From Arbacia lixula (lineage: Eukaryota > Echinodermata > Echinoidea > Arbacioida > Arbaciidae), in NCBI GenBank assembly GCA_963669155.1, contig OZ022593.1, forward strand, positions 19,201,683 through 19,265,682: 64,000 bases of DNA. The letters are read 5' to 3'. Shown here one piece after another: positions 26,284-39,122 of the stretch. Within the stretch, counting starts at the first letter, position 1. The number at the start of each line of letters is the position of its first letter. The notes under the pieces are model-generated. The model made no database searches and had not been told where the DNA came from. It saw nothing but the letters and a program-made list of their open reading frames with translations. The position numbers and the translations under genes were made by a program.

Positions 26284-27921
26284 GGGGCCGTATTCCATAA
26301 ACAAGATAAGCATGCTTAACTCTTAGCTCGCTTCGTTCGACTTGCGGCACATACAGCGGGCTGCCAAGTTCGACTCAAGTCACATTTCGCGCACAATGCA
26401 TACGGAACGCATTTAATTGTATTGTGCGCACACACATACAATAGCGACAAACTGCTACCTCCCTATATAACAATAAGAGGATCAGAGTATCAATAGGCAG
26501 GAAGTCTCCCAGGACAGGAAGTCTATTGAGAAGTACCAAGGGTCAATTCCAATAGAGGAGTTTAGTTCATTGTTAGCTTATTCTTTTTGAATGCCCCGTT
26601 TAAATCTAAATCTAAATTGCTTGGTTCATTATTCCCATAAAGACATGGGTTTGGTATGTAATAAAAGCTAAAGAACACATCTTTTCTATGAACTAACTTA
26701 AGAGAATAACCTTCATTAGGAAATATTGAACATAAGAGGTATAAGTTAGCCTCCAAAACGATAATTTGGAGATAGAATATAAAGTTATAATTCTCAGAAT
26801 CTATGATATTATACATGTACATGAAAAAAATGATACCATTGGCAAGAGTATTACTTTCTCTTAGACTTTGCTACACATTTTTTTTTCATCACGACAAGCC
26901 AATAAAAAGTTATTGCAAGTTGAGTAAGACAGTGCATGCAAAGCCCCTCTGAATGTGGCACCCTGAAATTAATGTGGCGCAGGGGAGATAGTGTGCGTGG
27001 CGGGCAAAGAGTTAAGTCAAAAAATCTAAGCAATTTGTCTTATCTTCTGTCTAAGACAAAATTCTTAGCCAAAATGCGTATTCCATAAAAATTTGGCTAA
27101 GAGTTTTGTCTTAGAATTCGGCTAAGATTTTTTGCTTAGCTAAGACAGATTTAGGATGTATGGCGAAGTAACTTTTCTTAAAATTGAGTACTTAGTATTC
27201 TATAAAGTACAAATGGCTAAGAATTTTGCCCTAACTTTAAGACAGCTGTGGGTTGTCTTAACTTTGGGGTTGCAGAGTGGTTGCGCGCAGTATGGCAGCT
27301 TTATCCACGCGCGCTTACACCATGACCGCGTATTTCTGCTCAATGCGCGTTAATTTCATTGTCAAAGGTTGGAATCGTTGGATGCGCAATTTCTTTTACG
27401 CATAGCCATTAGTAAGCAAGATGTAAGATTAACGGAAGAAAACTCTAGGCAAAATGTGTACATATTTGACAATTGCACATTTTCGTTCCAAATTTTCAAC
27501 TTGCGTTCGTACTGGTGAAATGTCGGCACGGTATGTTTAACATCACTGATCTCATCTATGATGACTTTGCCCCTATGGCAAATCGGAACTATGCTATTGA
27601 CCCCACAGACAAGGTATGCATAGCTTTAACGGTAGACTCAATGCTGGTGCGATTTTTGCTTTAACACGTAAAATGCATTGACTTTTCACCGCGGGGGAGC
27701 TGTTCGTGGGAGAACGAGTGTGATGAAAGTTGCGTGACGTCACCAATTTTCTCATGACGTCAAAGAATTTTAAGATTTGGCTTAGCCAAATCGTCTAACC
27801 TAAGAAAAAATGCTTAAGTTTATGGAATACCGTTAGGACAAATTTCTTAGACAAGAAAAAGGCTAAAACAAATTGCTTAGACTTAAGCAAAAATTCTTAG
27901 ATGTTTATGGAATACGGCCCC
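26284..27921. mobile_element. Large inverted-repeat element with nested TTAA MITE
   Basis: The outer ends ggggccgtattccataaac and gtttatggaatacggcccc are exact inverts, 1.6 kb apart. The interior right of the nested element carries many cttag/ctaag motifs and an internal palindrome around 27060-27130. It lies between the possible COX18 leader exon and the next exon. No transposase is recognisable. Confidence 0.82.
26316..27015. mobile_element. TTAA-flanked piggyBac-type MITE, copy 1 (700 bp)
   Basis: Bounded by TTAACTCTTAGCTCGC on the left and GGCGGGCAAAGAGTTAA on the right. It is homologous end to end with 45602-46275, for example gcggcacatacagcgggctg and caggggagatagtgtgcgtg. No transposase frame. 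Confidence 0.88.
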
Positions 27922-28174
27922 AGGCCCACAACCATGTTCCCTAGCTCCTTGCTCCGGTCTCCGGACATAAAATCCAAGGTACGGGACTGCACTTACATTT
28001 TGAGCGAACTACCTTCCAATGTCATGTTCAAGGCAATTATGGACAAGGAAAATAATCATACTATTAGTTCTTCACAATAAATCGAGAAAATGAACAGAAT
28101 AACGTAATCCCGCATACTCATTTACATTGTACTTTTCCAATTCATGACATACTATGCGAAAACTATGGACTTAC

Positions 28175-28272
28175 AGTTGAGCTTTGGCAGTCGGCGACGA
28201 CGGCTCACGTTTTTTGGTAGTCTCTATACAAGACTCAAGTGTATCGATATTGGTGGAGACAGTCGACATCAT
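28175..28272 (-). promoter_or_regulatory. Candidate leader exon upstream of COX18 carrying a short upstream reading frame
   Basis: On the minus strand ATGATG is followed by 32 open codons (MMSTVSTNIDTLES, then CIETTKKREPSSPTAKAQ) and a consensus donor act/gtaagt. Joined to the exon at 26118 it would stop after a few codons (tgc gag cac tag). It would then be a 5' leader with an upstream frame before the COX18 ATG at 26095. It could instead be the first exon of a separate unidentified gene. Confidence 0.35.
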
Positions 28273-28614
28273 GGTGCGCTAGACAAACTTATTCTCTAAA
28301 GGACTGTACATAAATACATGTAGTTGACAAGGTTTAACAAGGATGTACGAGGAAGAGCTTGGCATATTCTTGGAATCAAATACATGTAGCATGGATTACA
28401 AAGCTGCCGCGGCTGATGACAGTGACTATGATAACGTTTGTAATGAGGGTGATGAGGATATATGATTGTGATGGTGAAGATGAAGATGCATTACAAAGAT
28501 TTTAACCCTCTCATTACCATGGCATTAGCACTAAGATGTGCAGTAAGCCAATGAAGTCTTCGGGCATGGTACTTTAAGATTATATCTAATAATGGAAGTG
28601 ATCGTGGTGGTGAT

Positions 28615-28735
28615 GGGGCACAGTTAAAATTATAAGCCCAAGATGATGTCAAAACCATGACTATGCCCGAAGCGAAGCTGAGGGCATAGTCATGGTTTTG
28701 ACATCACCGAGGGCCTATGATTTTAACTGTGCCCC
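28615..28735. repeat. Long near-perfect hairpin, 121 bp
   Basis: The arms ggggcacagttaaaattata and tatgattttaactgtgcccc continue through tcaaaaccatgactatgccc and its invert. The loop is only gaagcgaagctga. It lies inside a wider inverted repeat whose outer arms (gattggttaaaag near 28792, cttttaaccaatc near 29018) are also visible. Confidence 0.9.
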
Positions 28736-29647
28736 GAATATTAAGCAGTCAATATTTGTTTTATAAACCGAATGTATAGATTCTTCTCATCGATTGGTTA
28801 AAAGATTTCCTGAACTGACAAGGCACAAGATAGCATGTAATAGGCATGTAAATCAACACTCATTGCGCGTACAGGGATTGCGCACACACGAGCGATATCG
28901 CGCGGTGTTGAGGTTGTCTTATTATTTTCCGGGCACAGTCGATTGCCATGCCCCGGGCACAGTTCATTTTGACGTCATCTTGTTAAAAACGGGGGCACAG
29001 CTATTTCGATGACTCTACTTTTAACCAATCAGATGAGAGGAATCTATGTATGAGGTATATAATACTATATGTCACTCGCCCTCCCCCCTCCCCCCCCCCC
29101 CCCCTTACCCCTTTTGGCAATACATTTCAAAATATGAAAGAATTTCTATTACATGTAGTCATTTTGCATACAAATTCAAAAATATTTCATTCAAATAAGA
29201 GGTGAAAATATAAATTTGTCTACCTTTTTATTTCAACTGTAAACAATCGTCAAATATTGTTCAATTAACCCTAACATTTCCAGGTGTTCAAAATCCCATT
29301 CGCTTACTACACATCTTCATGCTTATAGAAATGAAAGAACCAATTAATTTATGGACATGTACTAAGCAAAGAAATTAGACAATAGACTAAGCAGACAAAA
29401 AGCTGTTGATCCTCATCTCCTTTTATTACAAATATAATAAATTTCTACATGCAAAAGTACACAAATGTACCAGGGTTACAACAAAGGTACACCGTTTTAA
29501 CCAAGCAAGTTTACACATCATTGAATTGTACATACAGTTTTATATCTAAATAAAAAGCAAAGTGGCTGATTTCTTTTTTATCGAATCAACTATTCTGTAA
29601 GCACATCACCTTAAATGTGCGTCAAAGAATAAACTTAATTTATCGTT

Positions 29648-29699
29648 AAGCGGTAAGCAGTAGACTGCAGGTTCAAATCCCGTCTGGTTCCAAGATTTT
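29648..29699 (+). repeat. tRNA-like 3' half (B-box-like), probably SINE or pseudo-tRNA fragment
   Basis: It contains gcaggttcaaatcccgtctg followed by gttcca, resembling a T arm and acceptor strand with a B box. No matching 5' half, D arm or anticodon arm is visible upstream, so it is not called as a tRNA gene. Confidence 0.35.
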
Positions 29700-31466
29700 T
29701 GTCTGACTTGTTTTTTGTTCATTTACAGGATGGAGCACGCTATCCTTACTACTGGGTGTATGCCTAAAATTCCTTTGTAAATTGACTTTACCGTCTATGA
29801 CAGTACACTGTGATCTACTCCAGCCTATTATACATGTATAAGTTTTCAACAGTGGTTTAACATAAGCTACACATACATGGACTAAATTTATAGGACACAA
29901 ACAATTGTCTGATTCTGTCATAAAGTCACTGATTTTGTCCATAGAAGCACATTATGTGATTTCAATCACTGATTTAAGTAAATCAGAGGACATAATTCAT
30001 ATAATTTTCATCCCTGTCTTCATGCACTTTTGTGTCTGTGATGTTCAGTTGCCAAGAACATAACATGAGAGAACATGTACAGGGAAAAAAGATCTAATGT
30101 TGAATTGTCCATCCTGCTCTTCTTCCATTCTTCCTCAATTCTGTTGGTGGAACAAAACAATCACACAAAGAATAACCCATTGATGACACTGTTGACCATA
30201 CGCATATTTCATTGGTAGAGAAAGATAAAACACAAGATAGTTACTTGCACATATATTATGTCATTTATCGATGTAACCTCAGCCACCACTCAAATTCCTC
30301 CCTCCCTAGCCCCTGCTTTCAACTTACGGCCAAACACATTCTTTCAAAGGAAATTTGATAAAAAAAAATAAACAAAACATGTATACATGTATATATAGTT
30401 AAGCCTATGCACAGTAAAACTGTTGCATAACTGTTTTTTGATAACAAAAGTTCTTAGACCAAGACTTAGAGTTTGAGTTCTTTAGATGCATCACAGTATA
30501 ATACAAAGCAGAATTAAGAGCAATGACAAACTTATCATTATAAATTACACCGACATTTGTTTTCAATACATATACCTATATCACATTTGTATTGTAATGA
30601 CAATCTAATCTTCCTTTGCAATATTTTGTAAAATACTTACAGACCATTGGCATGCAGCCATTTCTCTCTCATGATCCTCAATGCCATTGGCATTGCTATA
30701 AAAAACTTGAAAACATGATATTCCAGGCATGCATGAACATGTGGACATGCCACAATATAGGCCACGGCACATACACCTGTGAACATGTTCTTTTGTTATG
30801 TACACAGACAAAATTTCAAAGGGTCCCTTTCACATTGTGTCCACATAACTAAAGACCATACTTATAGTGATATGATAACAAGATAATATCAAATTATACA
30901 AAAAGAATACCAACTCAAAACATAGAAAATGAATGGAATGTGAACAAAGCTATTCCAAATGAGCAATGCTTGATCATAACAGAAAATAAATCTAATTCAG
31001 AAAGTAATTATTGCACCAAACCACTATCATACACTAAATCAAATCAAATAAAAACATGATATCCACTGCCATATGAGTGGAAATCATAATTTCCAGATTT
31101 TGACAGACTCACTTTCCTACCCACGAGTCTAAAGAATGCATGTGAATGAAAAAAAAAAACAGTACAGGTATGCTAAAAATAAGCTGAACTCATGCCTACA
31201 AAAATCATAAAGTGCCTGAATACTTAAAGTATACTGAATCACTCATAGATCCAATCATTAAGAGTTGAAAAAACTTAGACATGCAGTTGATCGAGATTCT
31301 GACAAACTTGTTTTATTTACTGTGAAGTTCTTCACACCCCACATAAAGAAATGTCATTCCATGGTGCACATTTAAGCCACCTTTATATTTTTGCAGTCAT
31401 GACCACTTCTGGGCCCCGTATCACAAAGAGCTACAATCCATCGTACGATTGATAGATCAATCGTTT

Positions 31467-31567
31467 CAAAACGCGGTATATTTTGTCCAGTTCAGCATGA
31501 ATCACAATGCTTTGGCCTAAAATGCATCATGTTTCATGCTGAACTAGACAAAATATACCGCGGTTTA
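31467..31567. repeat. Hairpin with ~34-bp arms
   Basis: The left arm gcggtatattttgtccagtt with cagcatgaa and its inverted partner ttcatgctgaac, tagacaaaatataccgc flank a loop of about 30 bp. Confidence 0.85.
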
Positions 31568-32156
31568 AAACTGCGGCTCCTTCCCTTTCTTCCCTTGCCC
31601 TTTCCCTATGCCCATTCCTTTGAGCTGGAGTGTTTATGTGGTATGGAGAATAAGAACACATTTGCAGTTTTAAATACATGCAGATGCACTTCTTTGTAGG
31701 GAAAATGGGTCTTAGCAAAATCTCAATCATTATGAATACTGTACTGCACTTTGCCAAAGTGCTTTAGTTACAACCAAGGGCACTGGATGTGCTTGAAGAC
31801 ATCATGGTATGTGTGCGCCATGCCCACTCCATGGAGAGCTTTCTTGCTGCCTAGACAGTATTCACACAATGGTGAATCATTCTGATTAATCAATCACTGC
31901 TTGTATTTACAATTATTTCCTTTTACAGACATCTTCTGCAGTCAATGTTAGTTCCATTTTCTCTGACACTTTAAATAAACACATTTTGAACTTGATGAAA
32001 TATACTAGAATGGGCACTGTGCTCATGACATAGGTCTGAATATATACAACTGGGCAATGCCAAGTAGTAGTGATCCCTCCATGTACATTCCAGTCCTCAG
32101 GTGGGATGAGAGCTTGTGCCGTACTTCTTCCGTCTGACTGACTGAAGGGGAGTACC

Positions 32157-35100
32157 TCATCTCTTCTCAAGCTGCTTAAACTTGGCCTCTGAAAAAACAA
32201 CAAAATGGGTCATTCCATGGAGTTGGGGCAAAGTTTTCATGCAATGTCCATGTAAAGGAGGTATCAACCTTTGCAGTTCACCATGAAGATCAATTCAGAT
32301 GTGGTTAAATTTTGAGCTGTCAATAGAAAATTGCTCTCTTTTTTTCAGTAATAGATGTTAAAATTGGATATCTTTTATGGATGTGAAGTAACAGCATACA
32401 AAAATCTACCACCATTACATGGACATCATATTGTTTTTACATGGACAAGAAATTTTCATAAGTCCAATTGCAATATGCCTTGGTCTTTGAGAAATAATAC
32501 TGGATGGGACCCCATTTTTTTGCTCATGCCATTATTGGACTATATTTGCCTGGTTTGAAAAACATATGGATTTGGAGTTGTGGTATGTCACAAAAAATTG
32601 TCCCAACCCCAAGAAATCACCCAAATATAATCTGTTACCCCACTTTGATACAATCATGATATGATTCGGCCACTATTTGAAAACCATCTATCTGTTAAGA
32701 CCACTCAGCATGAATTCCTTAAACGAATCTTTACTGAACCTGCATATATGCGGGCTGGCCTTTTTCCACTCAGGTACCTAGCAGCACAACTCACAGACAA
32801 TCTGCTGTTTGGACAATAGGCAACAGACTATACATAAACCCCTAATACCCTATAGGGCATGATAAAGCCTCAACCCTTTGGTTACTGCAGTTCCATGGCA
32901 AATTTTAACATCATAAGAGAGCCAGGGTTCACCACCTTCGAAAATCTAACAGTGAGCACTATGTAAAGAGTAGTTTGTATGCCATTGTATGGTTTTGTTT
33001 AAACATTTTATTAGGTATATCAAAATGTTGTTACATCAGTATGGTAAATGAAAAGAAATATAAAGAAGATTTAAATATTTGGACAGAGATAAGCATGATA
33101 TCATGTGAGTTCTACATCCTTAGAGGCGACTGTATTAGAACGTTTAAAAAGAAAATGGAGGTGAAAAGGTCTGTTCCCTGCAGAATAAATCTGATGATCC
33201 CAACATTACAAGATCTTATTTCTGGATTAATCATGATGTCTTACCTAATCTCTTTGAGTAAGCATCCAGTCTCAATGCAGCCTGCTCAAGACTGGTCACA
33301 CTTTCTTCCACTTGGTCAATCTGATCGAGATAGGGCTGCAAGCTTTGGTCTACAGCAAAGAAAATTAGTACAAGTTATAATGCAAGCTAGTGAACCTTGC
33401 ATGTATGATTACTTATTATGGTGCCAAACTTGTACAACATACAGAATTTGATTACAGTACCTAGTAAGATTTTCCAAATAAGGAATGTTACATACTGACT
33501 GTCATGAAATAAAACATACTTTCTGCTTTCTACAAGACTATATGATGACAAATAAAGGTAGTTTCCATGTGTGAACAATATATAGTTTCTATCAAATGTC
33601 ATAACTATACAAGCTATATCATCTGGATGGCAAATCTGAGTTTGACAGATCTGCAAAGTATCACATTCTGAGAGTAAAAAGGTCACATTTTGTAGATGAT
33701 TCTTTTTGAGATTATGCTATTCAATCTATTCCAATCAGTCTGGTGATCAATTGAAGCCATCTAGAGAAAGATGCAAAATATAAAACATGTAACTTATGAT
33801 AATTCCCATTTGGTATTTGGCCAAGAAAGTTAATTGCTATGCCTAAGCTAAAAGAGATAAACACAATATCATCACATGGCTTCAAGAGAAACATATTTAC
33901 AAACCTGACAACATTACATCTATCTACGTAACATTCACTTATATCTATAAGACATTGCTCCTTTTAACCAGTTTGAATCATTAGTATTTTTTTAATGTAT
34001 TGTTACATAAATCACCCATTTAGAGATTGTTAGTCAGTTACGCTACCATGTGAATGGCCAAGTATTAATTTTGACCAATGATAATAGTTCAACTACTACT
34101 ACTTCTATTGTAAATTATTATGACATTGATCAATACAGTGCATTAATTAATTAATTCTCTATGTACTTTACAATATATATATAATAATCATACAATATTA
34201 AAGATACAATCAAGAAATAATTTGGGGGGTGTTTCACAAAGTTCCGCATAACTTTATGCACGACTGGTGACCTGTTCTTAAGTGCCAGGTCAGATTCTCC
34301 ATGATTTTGATTCCCATCAGCTAAAATTGAAATCTGATCTTTGTAGATTAAAATTCTTGTTAACAAGCATCAGAATACACTTTTAAATTTGGGAAATTTG
34401 ATGAGGATTGTAGGGAATTCACTCCCACTATAATAAAACAGGAACAAACTGGGGTATCTCACAGCACAAGAACAGGCCACCAGTCGTGTGTTTAAGTCAT
34501 GTGTAACACATCTTGGTGAAACACTCCAATCACGTACAAGCAACATTACTGCCATTAGATCAACCGCCCATAATAGAAGCCTTGCTAATTTCAGAGCCAT
34601 TTAACTTACATTTGGTCTGGAGGTCTGTCATGGAGTCTCCTATCTGCAGCGCAATGTTCCTCATGTCTGCATACTTCTTAGAAGTCACGATGTTCATCTG
34701 CTCTAGCAGTTTGTAATCCTCTGCAGTAGCTGCATGATTGAAAAACACATGCATGTATGGAGACATGACACCACTTAGTAAATGTAGTCTAGGTTGCACA
34801 CAGTCGACACAAACAAACAATAGTGAGTCACTTAATATCATATTTAAACACATGTTATCGTCTTCCTCCAGTTATTATTACAATATTCTCCTGGGAGGCC
34901 CTGTAAATCATGCCATATGTATCAGTAGCAGACACACATTTCAAAATATTCATACAAAAAAAAAGAAGAACAGACCATAATAAAAAACTAGAGCAATTCG
35001 ACTGCCCGCAGTCGATAAATATGCCTCCGCCTCTTTGCTATTCTCAGAAAATGTGCATGTTTGGTGGGCAATGTACCATTGCTCCTATGTGAAATGAAAA

Positions 35101-38100
35101 TATCGCATTCTGTTTTTTCAAGTTTAGCCAAGTTTGGCAATGTTCATTGACTTTTGACCTCTTTGACTTCCAATCTAACCAGTCTGTCTAAATCCATCCT
35201 TGTATCAAGTTTGTTTAAAATTAGCCAATTTTGGGTGAAGTTCATTGACCTTTGACCTTTCAGGAATTTTACCCAAACTTCACCAGTCTACCTCCATGAA
35301 GTGATTCATCTCTGTACTATCTTTGGTTTGAATTGAATCATTAGTATTAGATTCAATGTGAAAAATATCTATTTGGGGGCAATTTTTAGCCAATTTTGGC
35401 AAAGTTCATTAACCTCTGATTCCTGACCTTTGAGAAATTTCACCAAAAATGTTATCAGTCTAGTAGTGATCCATCTTTGCACCATGTTTGGTTGGTATTG
35501 CTCCATTGGATTTGGATATATTTTGAAAATTATCACTTTGGGGGCAATTTTTAGCTAATTTTTGGCAAAGTTCATTGACCTTTGAACTCTCAGGAGTTTT
35601 ACCCAAACTTTCACCAGTCTACCTCCATGAAGTGATACATCTCTGTATCATATTTGGTTAGAATTGCGCCATTGGATTTGGATTTAGGTTTATTGTGAAA
35701 AATATCAATTTTGCAAAGTTCATTGACCTTTGACCTCTGACCTTCCAGCAATTTCACCAACAATGTCACCAGTCTACCCAAAAGTAGTGATCCATCGTTT
35801 CACTATGTTTGGTTGGAATTGCACCATTGGGTTTGGATTTATTGTGAAAAATTGAAAGTTTGGGGCAATTTCTAGCCAATTTTGGCAAAGTTCATTGACC
35901 TTTGACCTCTGAACTTTCAGGAATTTTACCAAAAATGTCACCAGTCTATCCCCAAGTAGTAATCTATCTTTGTACCATGTTTAATGAGAATTGCATCCTT
36001 GGATTTGGATTTATTGTGAAAAAGGTCAATTTTTGGCAAATTTTCAAAAATTTCATTGACCTTTGACCTCTGACCTTTCAGGAATTTTACCAAAAATGTC
36101 ACCAGTCTATCCCCAAGTAGTGATACATCTTTGTACCATGTTTAATGAGAATTGCATCCTTGGATTTAGATTTATTGTGGAAAAGGTCATTTTGGGGCAA
36201 TTTTTACAAAGTTCATTGACCTTTGACCTTTGACCTCCATCAGATTTGACCCCAATTTTACACACTTCATCAGTTTCATGCAATACATACATGTACTAAG
36301 TTTGAAGCAAATCTGCTTAACGGTTCTCAAGATATTGCCTAAACGGATTCGGGACGGACGGACGGACGGACGGACGGACAACCCGAAAACATAATGCCTC
36401 CGGCCACTTCGTGGCGGAGGCATAAAAAGGTGGTTTGCGAACCACGAGTCTCGCCTGATTTCCTATTCAATGAACAATGCTAAGTTGTTTTTCAAATATT
36501 TAAAATGGTGCCTAGATGACCTTTGACCTAATCATCCTCATCACACATGTTGTATTACCCAAGGATCATTTGTAAGTGTGATCACAATTGATGCAGAAAT
36601 ATAGAAATAAGAGCAAGTCAAACAAAAACAAAAACAAAAACCGGTCTGGTTAGGGTTAAGCCACATGTCTTTTCTTTACCTGGTGGGTCATATTCCAAGC
36701 AGTACAAACAACAGATGTAAGAGCCTTCCTGTAACTCTCAGAAATCTATTCACAGAGCCTTTACGAAAACCATACCTTCAAGGTCCCCCTGAAGATAGGC
36801 GACCATCTTCTGGAACATGTCCCGTGTGAGTACCGCAATATCTGCATGTTCATCGGCTGTCACTTCATTGGCCGTCTCCACTGAGGCATCAGTGCTTTCT
36901 GTTTAAGATCACAAGTCGGAAGAAGAAAAAACTTTAAATAAATACTTCTACATGTGTAATATGAATTATATGCCACACAGAAAATCTGTTTTGTCCAAAA
37001 TGTTGCTGTGCGCCTACTTGGTGATAACTTTAGTCACCAACTAAAGATGCAAGTTTGGTCACGATGTGCATGGCTTCAGCACTACATTCATGAATACGAC
37101 TGAATTAAGACACTTTTAAGTTCATGGACATCATGGTAGGCCCTTTTCTTTCTTTATCTAGTTCCATTAAACAGCCAGAGTAGCCTCAAAGAAAATAAGA
37201 GGACGTGGCATCAAACATGAGACAAATGTGTGATGGGTGGGCCATTCTCGCCACACTTACGATTTAAAACGAAAACAAATATGTATTCGATATACTCTTA
37301 CACTAAATCACACTTACTTTCATGCTTTAGAATTTCAAAATCATATTACAGAGACATTTTGAGTAAACGTTTACGAATAATTGTACTTTCATTGCAAAAC
37401 TTTAAGCCTGTCAATATTTGTTGACGATAAAATTGTGGCCCTTAAACGCCGAATCGTTTGCATGTATTGTCGATGGGCTTTTCCTGATCGATTATGTGTT
37501 TGATTTTATGGTGACTAGGTGATTTGGAAAAAAAAATGAAATTTGTAGTTTGCTTGTTGCCTTGTTCATGTGATTTAAGTTTGAAGTGGACTTTTGATAA
37601 AATAATTCTATTTTCTGTAAGGCTACCCCACATGTTGAATGGTACGAGGTCCGAAAAAAAGAGAATGCCATCATAAGAGCGTCTTCATTTTGATTGTATT
37701 TTCTCGGAACGCGCATTATGTAGTGCCGAAGGCATGCGCATCACAATCAAACTGACTTCCCCATTCGGCTACCCAATACAAAATTTTGACATTTACCGAA
37801 TAATGTGATTTTTTGTAGCTTAAAATTTCAAAAGATGATAATTTGATGAAACTTGCGTTATTTGACTCGTAATTGCGTAGCTTGACAGAAACTGTTGTGC
37901 CAAAGGTGATGTCTGTAGTACTGTAGTCTGATTCTGTACGCTTACCACTTCGTTCTATAACACATTTTTGCTAGTGCGTCGATTAAGGGCCCCGTGGTGA
38001 GAATGGGCCACTAGCCATACTAGCGATCAACAACTTTCCAAAACAGAAAGAAGTAGACCCTCTCTCATCGATCCTCCTCCATTTTTCTGCCACACTTCCA

Positions 38101-38493
38101 CTGTTCCTTTACCTGTATCTATCTCAGCTCAGCTCAGAATGAAATCTTCCAAAATCTCCCCCTCCCCCTGTCTCTCTTTCAATCCTAACTTAACTCTAGA
38201 AAGCTCGACATCACGTAATTTTGGAACGAAGGCTCGAAGCGAGAACAACAGTCAACACCCCCTTTAACCCAAAATAAACCAGCCCGCAGTTTTTGCAATG
38301 AATGGGACTGAAGAAAATTCCTGACGAAAATTGCCATTGGCCGACAACACACGAATTGCACGCCAAATATAGCTTTACCTCTCCTTGTACTATCTTTTCC
38401 TTCACGACCAGGTGCCAGTGATGATTCGACAAATGAACCTGGGGCAGGCTCACCTTCCTTTACGTTTGATTTTTCAGGTTTAGGATCTGACAT
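32157..38493 (-). CDS. BLOC1S2: BLOC1S2, biogenesis of lysosome-related organelles complex 1 subunit 2
   Basis: BLOC1S2 is a small coiled-coil subunit shared by BLOC-1 and BORC, cytosolic complexes in endosome and lysosome trafficking. Minus-strand exons: 38493-38379, 36898-36776, 34729-34610, 33349-33245 and 32188-32157 (stop). All junctions are GT/AG and all introns are phase 1. The product is 164 residues (human 142), the extra length being an N-terminal Pro/Glu/Ser-rich tail. Conserved stretches: [63 protein letters not shown] and FKQLEKR at the end. The fourth junction rebuilds QTKYQSLQPYL, as in vertebrates. Start chosen as the only ATG in the first exon frame that leads to the conserved domain. 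Introns carry HINE-like and MITE insertions. Confidence 0.94.
32725..32962 (+). repeat. Dispersed ~240-bp repeat, copy 2
   Basis: It shares cctttggttactgcagttcc and atggcaaattttaaca with the other copies. It lies in the last BLOC1S2 intron. Confidence 0.8.
34228..34530. mobile_element. MITE with GTTTCACA-type ends, copy 2
   Basis: The ends ggggtgtttcacaaag and cttggtgaaacactcc are inverted. The interior is related to 23573-23905. It lies in a BLOC1S2 intron about 80 bp from an exon. Confidence 0.8.
34987..36427 (+). mobile_element. HINE/pearl-like non-autonomous element with tandem core, copy A
   Basis: The left end actagagcaattcgactgc contains a small hairpin (cgactgcccgcagtcg) followed by tatgcctccgcc. 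The right end has (gacg)n, then a hairpin (gcctccggccac, ttc, gtggcggaggc) and ataaaaa. Left tatgcctccgcc and right ggcggaggcata are perfect subterminal inverted repeats. The core is about eight ~165-bp tandem units with gttcattgacctttgacc. This architecture matches Helentron-associated elements (HINE, DINE-1, bivalve pearl); that family name is inference. Within a BLOC1S2 intron. Confidence 0.78.
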
Positions 38494-38609
38494 TTTCTCT
38501 CACTGATGAAGACGATAATCAATGACAAAATAAAATAGCAATGCTGCCCTCTTTTGATCTACCTTGGATCGCCCTGCCCATAAAGCTACACTACATTATA
38601 GCTCTATAT

Positions 38610-38891
38610 GAACCTCACCCAAAATTTGCTAATTTTGAACAAACTTGATACAAGAATTGATTTAGACAGACTGGTTAGATTGGAAGTCAAAGAAGTAAGA
38701 GGTCAAAGGTCAATACACATTGCCAAACTTGGCTAAGAATGGAAAAACAGACTGATATTATAATTTCACATAGGAATTCAATGGTACATTGCCCACCAAA
38801 CATACACTTTTTCTGAGAATAAATTTAAATGGAGCTAGCAAAGAGGCTGAGGCATATTTATCGACTGCTTGGCAGTCGAATTGCTCTAGTT
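38610..38891 (-). mobile_element. HINE-like element, truncated inverted copy B
   Basis: The left end only, in reverse: cgactgcttggcagtcg hairpin, gaattgctctagt end, and one core unit with aggtcaaaggtca. It lies about 120 bp upstream of the BLOC1S2 start codon. Confidence 0.8.
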
Positions 38892-39080
38892 TCATATACC
38901 TGTAATTGTGTGCCCCGAACAGAGTTCGGAGGAAACCATGGATTTGGCCTCGTCGCGCCGCAGCGTCCGCCATGTCATATTTCTGGGGTTTTTTTTTTGG
39001 TTTGTCATAACAGTTGGCACACATGTCAGAAGCAATTATTAGAAGGGATACAAAGCGAAGATGCCTATCATTTTGTGTGT

Positions 39081-39122
39081 GTGTGTGGGGGGGGGGGGGG
39101 GAGGGGGGAGGGGGGAGGGGGG
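39081..39122 (+). repeat. G-rich tract with four or more G runs
   Basis: A (GT) run followed by a long G run and three gagggggg units; capable on paper of G-quadruplex formation. Confidence 0.85.

Larger units (their letters stand above)
28736..32156. other. Spacer between COX18 and BLOC1S2; probable BLOC1S2 3' UTR at the right end
   Basis: AT-rich sequence without supported coding regions. It contains poly-C near 29085, a tRNA-like fragment near 29648, and a hairpin at 31467-31567. The sequence next to 32157 should be BLOC1S2 3' UTR; its polyadenylation site is not certain. Confidence 0.6.

Noticed and set aside
31913-32203. 96-codon minus-strand frame at the end of BLOC1S2
   Set aside because: It runs in a different frame over the last BLOC1S2 exon and its 3' UTR; the real frame ends at 32157.
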